Source: an uncultured Alphaproteobacteria bacterium
GTDB taxonomy: Bacteria > Pseudomonadota > Alphaproteobacteria > HIMB59 > GCA-002718135
Length of the DNA: 64,000 nucleotides
Reading direction: 5' to 3'
Assembly: GCA_902614375.1 (NCBI GenBank)
Contig: CACMKZ010000007.1
Coordinates: 1 to 64,000 of the forward strand
Each line of letters opens with the position of its first letter. Position 1 is the first letter of the stretch. Shown in pieces: positions 57,260 to 64,000 of this stretch. Under the pieces are notes generated by a model. It was not told where the DNA came from and ran no database searches. It worked only from the letters and a program-made list of their open reading frames with translations. A program made the position numbers and the translations under genes.

Positions 57260-59422
57260 TTATTCTATAGATATTGAATTACTTTGAATTGCTCCATTTT
57301 CAGTTAAAAATCCCATCATACCTTCCTCAAATGGATTAGATGAATCTTGTGCTTCAATTAGTAATTGATTATCAACATAACCTTGAAGTTTATTGCCATC
57401 TACTTTAAATTTTAAATCATATTCTTTAAAATATTCTAAATTAAAATCTATTTCATTAAGTGTTTTTAATTCATATTCCATTTTATTAATCTTGAGTTTA
57501 TTTTCAGATGTTAACTCAAGAGAATAATATCTTTTTAAACCTTGAGACCTAACAATTAATCCAGCGGCAGATGCAAGAGGAATAGATATCTTTGAAGAAA
57601 TTGTATAATCTTTCCATGTCTCACTCCCAGTCATTATGTGACCACGACCTATGCCCCTTACTACTTTAAATGATTCATTATGTCGGTATTGCCATTTATC
57701 TACATCATTGACCCAAGCTCTTTTCCATAATTGACCGTAAACTTCCTCTTTATAAAATATGCCTCTTTTATATTCATCTATGTGGTCAGGTCTTCTAAAA
57801 GTCATTTTTGGAGTTCCAGAGATATTTAAATAATTAATTAAAATTTTTCCTGAAACATTATCATCAGAATTAATACTAATACCTATCTGTCCAATTGGAT
57901 TTGCAAAAGTATCAGGAACAACCCATTCAATTGTATTATTTTCTTTACTCTTTAAATTAAAATCATCAGAGGATAATTTAATTAATTTATCTTCTTCTCC
58001 CCAATATTTAATAAATAAATTAATTCGCAAATCTTTTTCAGATTGAGATATAATTTCTGTTTTTATCTTTTGTCCAGAATATACAATAGGACAAGCGACA
58101 TAATCATAATGAAAATATCTTTGAACTTGATAGCCTTCTAATTTTGTAAACCATTCTGGAAAAAAACTATCTACAAAAATTTCACTTGCAAGACCAAATG
58201 ATAGATCATTAAAGCTGACTTGTAACGCTCTCGTTCCATTATCTGATTTATAATCAACATTAGATAAGCTTGTATTTAGATTGTTATCATTTGATTTATC
58301 AACCATCCATCCTTGTGTAGATGTTTCCATTTCAAAATTGTATCTAGCATTATTTTTGATAACCTTGCTCTCAAGACCATTCATTTTTCTTGTTATATTA
58401 ATAATGTTCTGACTTTCCAATAAAGCATCAGTCATTGTTTCAGAACCATATGCTGTTGGTAAATAAATAATATCATTTACAGGTGTTATATAGTCTGGAC
58501 CCTGTTTAATTCCTTCTAATCCATTTTTTATTCCTAAGATACAACCAACATTTCCTGAGTTACAATCTGTATCCCATCCTGCTGTATTGACGATCATTAA
58601 GGATTTTTGAAAATCATCGTCTCCGAATAACAACGATAATATAATTAGTGCGTGATTAGGAACGATATGACAATTACCTGGAAATTTACTATACCCATAC
58701 TTATCTTCAATCTTGGATCTAGCTTGTTCCCAATCTAAATTACCAGAGCTCCAATCTTGGATATCAGAAATCAATTTATAAATTGTTGAATCATTTGGAA
58801 CAAATTTTTTACTGTCCTCTATTATTTTTTTTATATCTTTTTCTATGAATGCATAGGCTTCCATAGCAGCAACAACTTGAGCGCCGTAAACAGATTCACC
58901 GTCATGACTAACACTCCCTGCTCTTTTTGCTAAATCAACAGCTTGTTCTGGATCACCTGGAGAAACCATTCCCCAGCCATCAATAAATATTTGCGCTCCG
59001 ATTTGTTCCGCAATTACTTTACCATTTTTAGCAATGGAACCACTTTCAGGTGCGTGAATACCTTGTTTAAGATTCATGTATGCGCTTTCTTCAGTTAAAA
59101 TTCCTTTTCCTGCCCACGCAAGTACAGTTTGATTTTCTAAACAATAATTTAACCAGGTTTGTCCAATTTGTTTAGGCGAAATATTTTTATCAAAATTAAA
59201 ATGTTTAAGAGCATTTATAAACCTAAAAGTACCTGTTAGATCATCATCTGTGACATGTATTGGAAAATCAAGTTTATCATTTACATAATAATTAATTGGA
59301 CCAAGTTCTTCCATGATCCTGTCATAATACCAACCTTCAAATGGTCTACCTAAATAAACACCAATAATTTTTCCTAAGACACCAGCATAAACTTTTTCTT
59401 CAAATACTTTATCTAAATTCAT
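57260..59422 (-). CDS. ADP-ribosylglycohydrolase-family protein, copy B
   Basis: 720 residues with the same three-part layout as copy A. First metal motif TDDD (in VTDDDLTGTFRF), second GWDTDCNSGNVG. The loop near residues 98-116 reads AWAGKG and EESAY, as in copy C and unlike A and D. The segment SVSHDGESVYGAQ is conserved in all copies. The beta-rich half opens FEMETSTQGW and includes TGSETWKDYTISSKI and RSQGLKRYYSLEL. Exceptionally strong ribosome site GGAGGGAGG. No signal peptide or membrane helix. 25 bases separate it from copy A. Confidence 0.85.
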   Translation of the reverse strand: MNLDKVFEEKVYAGVLGKIIGVYLGRPFEGWYYDRIMEELGPINYYVNDKLDFPIHVTDDDLTGTFRFINALKHFNFDKNISPKQIGQTWLNYCLENQTVLAWAGKGILTEESAYMNLKQGIHAPESGSIAKNGKVIAEQIGAQIFIDGWGMVSPGDPEQAVDLAKRAGSVSHDGESVYGAQVVAAMEAYAFIEKDIKKIIEDSKKFVPNDSTIYKLISDIQDWSSGNLDWEQARSKIEDKYGYSKFPGNCHIVPNHALIILSLLFGDDDFQKSLMIVNTAGWDTDCNSGNVGCILGIKNGLEGIKQGPDYITPVNDIIYLPTAYGSETMTDALLESQNIINITRKMNGLESKVIKNNARYNFEMETSTQGWMVDKSNDNNLNTSLSNVDYKSDNGTRALQVSFNDLSFGLASEIFVDSFFPEWFTKLEGYQVQRYFHYDYVACPIVYSGQKIKTEIISQSEKDLRINLFIKYWGEEDKLIKLSSDDFNLKSKENNTIEWVVPDTFANPIGQIGISINSDDNVSGKILINYLNISGTPKMTFRRPDHIDEYKRGIFYKEEVYGQLWKRAWVNDVDKWQYRHNESFKVVRGIGRGHIMTGSETWKDYTISSKISIPLASAAGLIVRSQGLKRYYSLELTSENKLKINKMEYELKTLNEIDFNLEYFKEYDLKFKVDGNKLQGYVDNQLLIEAQDSSNPFEEGMMGFLTENGAIQSNSISIE

Positions 59423-59448
59423 TTTCCTCCCTCCAAATGAATATTATC

Positions 59449-61653
59449 TCAATTTATCGAAATTTCATCACTAATAATAGTTCCATTTTCAACAATACAG
59501 CCTATCATACCTTTTTCAAATTGATTTGATTTATCTTCTACCTCAATTAACAATTCATTGTTAATAAAGCCTTTTAAAAAATTATTATCAGCCTCAAAAC
59601 GCATAAAGTATTCCTCAAATGGCTCAAAAGCAAAATCTACTTCTTTTAATATTTTTAGACCATATTCCATTTTATTAATCTGTAATTTATTTGTTGATTT
59701 AATTTCTAATGAATAATACCTCTGCAAACCCTGAGATCGAATTACCAATCCTCCAGATGATGCTAAACGAAACATTATTTTTGAAGTTACCGAATAATTT
59801 TTCCAATCGGAGGATCCTGTAAATACATGCCCTCTTGATGTATTTTTGATTAACCCAAATGAATTTTTTCCATGACTATACCATTTATCTACATCATTCA
59901 CCCAAGCCAATTTCCATAACTGACCATAATATTTTTCATCATCTGGAATATAAACACCATTTGTTAAAGATTTAATATTATGACTTGTCGTATTTACTTT
60001 GTCGTTTTTAATATGCTCAGGTTTTTTAAAAGTCATATTAGGTATTCCAGAAATATCAATATAATTTATTAATATTTTACCTGATACTTGTTCATCAGAT
60101 GCAATACTATATCCAAGTTGAGTAATGGGATTTGATAATGTATCTGGAATAGTCCATTCTATTTTTTTTGTTTCATTTTCTGAGAAGTAAAATTCCTCCG
60201 AATCTAATTTAAATAACTTATCTCCTTCACCATAATACTTAATAAATAATTTAATTTTTATATTTTTTTTCGTCTTCGATATAATTTCTGCTTTAATTGT
60301 TTGACCTGAGTAAACTGTAGGACAACCAACAAAACTGTAAACTATAAGCATCATTTCTTGTTGCTCATTCAATCTTGTAAATTCTTCTGGGAAAAATGTA
60401 TTCACATATAATTCACTATTAATTCCTTTTGTAAGATTGTTAAAATTTATCTCTAAAGCTCTTTTGCCAATAGCAGAGATATGTTCACAGTTTTTTAAAA
60501 AAGTATTTTGATTATTATTATTTGATTTATCAATCATCCATCCTTGCGTAGATGTTTCCATTTCAAAATTATATCGAGCATTGTTTTTAATAGATTGATG
60601 TTCAAGGCCATCTAATTTTCTTCTAATATTAATTATATTCTGGCTTTCAGTTAATGCATCAGTCATAGTTTCTGAACCACGAGCAGATGTAATATATAAA
60701 GTGTCATTAACAGGTGTAATAAAATCTGCACCTTTTTGAATGCCCTCTAGACCATTTTTAATACCCATATAACAGCCAACATTTCCTGAGTTACAATCTG
60801 TATCCCACCCTGCTGTATTAACAATCATTAACGTTTTTTGAAAATCATCATCTCCAAATAAAAGAGCTAGAATTATCAAAGCATGATTTGGCACAATATG
60901 ACAAAATCCTTGGTATTTGTCATACCCATAGTGTTCTTCAATTTTGAATCTAGCTTGTTCCCAATCTAAATTACCAGAACTCCAATCTTGAATATCTGAA
61001 ATTAATTTATAAATCACAGAATTCTTAGGAATGTAACTTTTACAATGCTCAATTATTTTTTTTGTATCACTTTCAATAAAAGCCATTGCTTCCATAGAAG
61101 CAACCATTTGAGCGCCGTAAACAGACTCACCATCATGACTAACACTCCCTGCTCTTTTTGCTAAATCAGATGCAAAGTCTGGATCACCTGCTGCAATCAT
61201 TCCCCAACCATCAATAAATATTTGTGCACCAATTTGCTCTGCAATAATTTTACCATTCCTTTTAATTGATCCACTCTCTGGAGCTTCAATACCTTCTTTT
61301 AAATTTAAATACGCACTCTCTTCGGTCAATAATCCCTTTCCAGCCCATGCTAAAACAGCCTGATTTTCTAAACAATAATTTAACCACGTATCACCAATTT
61401 GCTTTGAAGTTATATTTCGATTAAAATTAAAGTCTTTAAAAGCTTTAATAAAAGTAAAAGTACCATTGAGATCATCATCCGTAACATGAAGAGGTAAATT
61501 TAATTTGTCGTTTACGTAATAATAAATAGGCCCAAGTTCTTTCATTATTTTATCATAGGGCCAACCCTCAAATGGTCTTCCTAAATAAACTCCAATAATT
61601 TTTCCTAAGACACCAGCATAAACTTTCTTTTCAAAATTATTATCTAATTTCAT
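59449..61653 (-). CDS. ADP-ribosylglycohydrolase-family protein, copy C
   Basis: 734 residues, the longest copy. Same domain order; first metal motif TDDD followed by LNGTF instead of (I/L)TGTF, second GWDTDCNSGNVG. The loop reads AWAGKG and EESAY, as in copy B. The conserved SPGDP of the other copies is AAGDP here, and HAPxSGS is EAPESGS. An extra stretch of about 14 residues with polar character (around KVNTTSHNIKSLTNG) lies between the middle and C-terminal beta parts. The ribosome site is weak (AAGAG), so translation may depend on coupling to copy D, 12 bases upstream. Confidence 0.84.
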   Translation of the reverse strand: MKLDNNFEKKVYAGVLGKIIGVYLGRPFEGWPYDKIMKELGPIYYYVNDKLNLPLHVTDDDLNGTFTFIKAFKDFNFNRNITSKQIGDTWLNYCLENQAVLAWAGKGLLTEESAYLNLKEGIEAPESGSIKRNGKIIAEQIGAQIFIDGWGMIAAGDPDFASDLAKRAGSVSHDGESVYGAQMVASMEAMAFIESDTKKIIEHCKSYIPKNSVIYKLISDIQDWSSGNLDWEQARFKIEEHYGYDKYQGFCHIVPNHALIILALLFGDDDFQKTLMIVNTAGWDTDCNSGNVGCYMGIKNGLEGIQKGADFITPVNDTLYITSARGSETMTDALTESQNIINIRRKLDGLEHQSIKNNARYNFEMETSTQGWMIDKSNNNNQNTFLKNCEHISAIGKRALEINFNNLTKGINSELYVNTFFPEEFTRLNEQQEMMLIVYSFVGCPTVYSGQTIKAEIISKTKKNIKIKLFIKYYGEGDKLFKLDSEEFYFSENETKKIEWTIPDTLSNPITQLGYSIASDEQVSGKILINYIDISGIPNMTFKKPEHIKNDKVNTTSHNIKSLTNGVYIPDDEKYYGQLWKLAWVNDVDKWYSHGKNSFGLIKNTSRGHVFTGSSDWKNYSVTSKIMFRLASSGGLVIRSQGLQRYYSLEIKSTNKLQINKMEYGLKILKEVDFAFEPFEEYFMRFEADNNFLKGFINNELLIEVEDKSNQFEKGMIGCIVENGTIISDEISIN

Positions 61654-61665
61654 ACTCTTATATTT

Positions 61666-63831
61666 TTACTCTATACTTATTGAATTGGATGACAATGTTC
61701 CATCTTGTGTAACAAAACCTATCATGCCTGTTTCAAAAGAATTATCTTTATCGTGTGTTTCAATTAATAACTTATCATCAACATAACCCAATAATTTATT
61801 TCCATTCACTTCAAATTTTAATTCATATTCCTTATAAAACTCAAAGTTAAAATCGATTTCTTTTAATGTTTCTAATTCATAAAACATTTTATTAATCTGC
61901 AGTTTATTATTGGAAGTAAGTTCTAAAGAGTAATATCGCTTTACTCCTTGAGATCTAATTATTAATCCTCCAGCTGATGCTAATGGAAAGTTCACTTTTG
62001 AAGTAACGGTGTAATCTTTCCAGGAAGATGATCCTTGTAAAATATGACCTCTACCAACTCCATTGATAATTTTAAATGACTCTAACCACCTATATTGCCA
62101 TTTATCGATATCATTCACCCATGCTCTTTTCCATAATTGACCATAAAATTCTTGGTTAAAAAAATATCCATTTTTTGATGCATTTTCTATGTGTTCAGGT
62201 CTTTTAAATGTAACTTTTGGTGTGCCCGTAATATCAAGAAAATTAATTAGTAATTTTCCTGAAGTGTTAACATCTGCCGATATGACAAATCCAATTTGTC
62301 CAATTGGATTTGCATGTGTATCTGGAACTATCCATTCAATTGATTTTACTTCATTATTTGAAAGCTCATATTCTTCAGCATCTATTTGTTTTAATTTATC
62401 TTCTTCACCCCAATATTTTATAAATAAAGTAACTTTAATATTATTTTTACTTTTTGAAATAATTTCAGTTTTAATCTTTTGTCCACTATAGACAATTGGA
62501 CATCCAACAAAGTCATAGTGAAAAAATTTCTGCCGCTGAGATCCTTTTAGTTCAGTAAACCAATCTGGAAAAAATGTATCAACATAGGCAACACTTGAAT
62601 GCCCTATTGATAAATTAGAAAAGTCAATTTCTAATGCTCTTTCACCAATCTTGGTTTCATAAGGAACATTAGTAATTGTAGTATTTAAATTATTATCATT
62701 AGTCTTATTAATTTTCCAAGCTTGAGTAGAGCCTGGCATTTCAAAATTATATCTTGCATTTTCTTTTACTATCTTGTTTTGTATACCATTAATTCGTCTA
62801 GCAATATTAACAATATTTTGACTTTCTCTTAATGCGTCAGTCATCGTTTCAGCACCATTACTTGTTGGAAGAAAAATTGTATCATTAACTGGTGTAATAT
62901 AGTCGGGTCCGTCTTTAATACTCTCTAATCCATTTTTAATTCCAAGAAAACATCCGACATTTCCCGAATTACAATCTGTGTCCCAACCTGAAGTATTTAC
63001 AATCATTAAAGATTTTTGAAAGTTATCATCTCCAAATAGTAATGCTAAAATAATTAATGCATGATTTGGTACAATATGAACACCGCCAATAAATTTTTCA
63101 TAACCATAAATATCATCTATTTTTTCTCTTGCTTGTTCCCAGTCTAAATTACCAGAACTCCAATCTTGAATATCAGATATAAGTTTAAAAATTGTTGAGT
63201 CTTTTGGGATATATCTTTTGCAATGCTCAATAATTTTTTTTGTATCTTTTTCTATAAACGCCATTGCTTCCATTGCAGCAACAACTTGAGCAGCATAAAC
63301 AGATTCACCATCATGACTTACACTTCCAGCTTTTTTTGCAAAATCAGCTGCTTGATCTGGATCACCTGGCGAAACTAATCCCCATCCATCAATAAAAATT
63401 TGAGCACCTATTTGCTCTGCAACAATTCGACCATTTGTTTTTATAGAACCACTATCTGGCGCGTGAATACCTTGTTTAAGATTTTGATAAGCGGTATCTT
63501 CTGATGATGTTCCTTTACCACCCCACCATAAAACAGCTTGGTTTTCCAAACAATAATTTAACCAAGTTTGTCCAATTTGTTTAGAAGAAATATTCTTATC
63601 AAAATTAAAATCTTTTAGAGCATTTATGAATCTAAAAGTTCCAGTCAAATCATCATCTGTGATTTGAACAGGCATATTTAATTTATCATTTACATAATAA
63701 TTAATTGGGCCTAATTCTTTTATAATTCTATCATACCACCAACCCTCAAAAGGTCTGCCAAGATAGACGCCTATGATTTTACCTAAAACTCCTGAATAAA
63801 CTTTCTCCTCGTATTCTTTGTTAAGTTCCAT
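61666..63831 (-). CDS. ADP-ribosylglycohydrolase-family protein, copy D
   Basis: 721 residues, first of the four paralogs in the transcript. Metal motifs TDDD (in ITDDDLTGTFRF) and GWDTDCNSGNVG; loop WWGGKG and EDTAY as in copy A, while most of the rest is closer to copy B. The beta-rich half opens FEMPGSTQAW and includes QGSSSWKDYTVTSKV and RSQGVKRYYSLEL. Ribosome site GGGAGG. It begins 15 bases after the stop of a sugar ABC permease gene, which ties the whole set to carbohydrate import. Known relatives of the N-domain cleave ADP-ribose N- or O-glycosidic bonds; the true substrate here is not known. Confidence 0.85.
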   Translation of the reverse strand: MELNKEYEEKVYSGVLGKIIGVYLGRPFEGWWYDRIIKELGPINYYVNDKLNMPVQITDDDLTGTFRFINALKDFNFDKNISSKQIGQTWLNYCLENQAVLWWGGKGTSSEDTAYQNLKQGIHAPDSGSIKTNGRIVAEQIGAQIFIDGWGLVSPGDPDQAADFAKKAGSVSHDGESVYAAQVVAAMEAMAFIEKDTKKIIEHCKRYIPKDSTIFKLISDIQDWSSGNLDWEQAREKIDDIYGYEKFIGGVHIVPNHALIILALLFGDDNFQKSLMIVNTSGWDTDCNSGNVGCFLGIKNGLESIKDGPDYITPVNDTIFLPTSNGAETMTDALRESQNIVNIARRINGIQNKIVKENARYNFEMPGSTQAWKINKTNDNNLNTTITNVPYETKIGERALEIDFSNLSIGHSSVAYVDTFFPDWFTELKGSQRQKFFHYDFVGCPIVYSGQKIKTEIISKSKNNIKVTLFIKYWGEEDKLKQIDAEEYELSNNEVKSIEWIVPDTHANPIGQIGFVISADVNTSGKLLINFLDITGTPKVTFKRPEHIENASKNGYFFNQEFYGQLWKRAWVNDIDKWQYRWLESFKIINGVGRGHILQGSSSWKDYTVTSKVNFPLASAGGLIIRSQGVKRYYSLELTSNNKLQINKMFYELETLKEIDFNFEFYKEYELKFEVNGNKLLGYVDDKLLIETHDKDNSFETGMIGFVTQDGTLSSNSISIE

Positions 63832-63846
63832 CTTCCTCCCATTGAA

Positions 63847-64000
63847 CTAACCTTTTGTAGCACCACTGGTTAAACCAGCAATGAATCGTCTTTGAAAAAA
63901 CATAAATAAAATAGCAATTGGTGCCGCCATTAAAATAGACGCCGCACTCACCAATCCATAATCATTTGCAAATCTACTTTGAAATGTAAATAAAATTGAC
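63847..64000 (-). CDS. Carbohydrate ABC transporter permease, C-terminus (partial)
   Basis: Only the last 51 codons are in the window. The translation includes [20 protein letters not shown] and ends [19 protein letters not shown], the standard C-terminus of the MalG/CUT1-type sugar permease (usual form QRYFVxGLTxGAVKG). The rest of the importer (second permease, binding protein, perhaps ATPase) should lie to the right of the window. It is directly upstream of the four glycohydrolase-like genes. Confidence 0.9.
   Translation of the reverse strand, partial: SILFTFQSRFANDYGLVSAASILMAAPIAILFMFFQRRFIAGLTSGATKG

Noticed and set aside
55075..63831. Toxin-antitoxin or phage-defence role for the ADP-ribosylglycohydrolase-like genes
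   Set aside because: DarG/ARH-type defence proteins are single copies beside an ADP-ribosyltransferase toxin. No toxin gene is present, and the sugar ABC context and beta-rich C-terminal half point to metabolism.

Overview
The window is a single, densely packed stretch of chromosome from a very AT-rich, streamlined, free-living marine-type alphaproteobacterium, comparable to SAR11 or to the HIMB59/AEGEAN-169 lineage. The evidence is the alphaproteobacterial gene order (nuoA-N, birA, coaX, rnj, DUF1467, proS, lol, dnaE; tig-clpP-clpX-lon-hupB; murA, hisG, hisD, infA, yacG), frequent 1-11 base gene overlaps, almost no intergenic DNA, poly-A/T-rich codon use, an MntX-type manganese transporter known from marine bacteria, and tandem glutamine riboswitches. 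The tRNA-His has a C73 discriminator with an encoded G-1. Many Rhizobiales and Rhodobacterales lack this pair, so it argues against those groups. The exact lineage is inferred, not proven.

Layout. 1-3.6 kb (minus): cdsA end piece, uppS, frr, pyrH, tsf, rpsB, with a structured leader before rpsB. 3.7-13.7 kb (minus): dnaE, lolD, lolC, proS, DUF1467, rnj, coaX, birA. 13.7-27.5 kb (minus): all fourteen genes of NADH:quinone oxidoreductase, nuoA to nuoN. 27.6-34.1 kb (minus): tRNA-Asp, tRNA-Val, hupB, lon, clpX, clpP, tig, tRNA-Leu, tRNA-His. 34.1-40.8 kb (plus): aminotransferase, glnB (P-II), two tandem glutamine riboswitch aptamers, glnA, parE, glpK. 40.8-45.5 kb: glutamine amidotransferase, iolE-like gene, cytochrome c556-like gene, two amino-acid-type ABC permeases, a GT9 glycosyltransferase. 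45.6-49.7 kb (minus): tRNA-Phe, yacG, infA, hisD, hisG, murA, two very small proteins. 49.7-51.4 kb: divergent mntX and mntR sharing a likely MntR operator. 51.5-64 kb (minus): an accessory block that begins with a sugar ABC permease (cut by the window end), then four tandem ADP-ribosylglycohydrolase-like proteins of about 720 residues, an aldo/keto reductase, an MFS transporter, a nitrilase-family amidase and a methyltransferase.

The most novel-looking part is the 55-64 kb block. Four paralogous, apparently cytoplasmic proteins each join a DraG/ARH-type metal-dependent glycohydrolase domain to a C-terminal half that looks like carbohydrate-binding beta-sandwich modules. They are encoded directly behind a carbohydrate ABC importer and ahead of an oxidoreductase. 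I read this as a candidate catabolic system for imported N- or O-glycosides with divided substrate specificity; the chemistry is unknown. The second most interesting part is the nitrogen-control segment: a P-II protein with an unusual T-loop next to glnA, which has two glutamine aptamers and a terminator-like hairpin in its leader.

The window has no insertion sequence, prophage, CRISPR array or rRNA that I can see, and no gap above 300 bases without a gene. Starts were moved from the longest reading frame where a Shine-Dalgarno sequence or family length decided it (rpsB, nuoB, nuoF, nuoI, the nitrilase gene, mntR, GT9 gene, DUF2256 gene).
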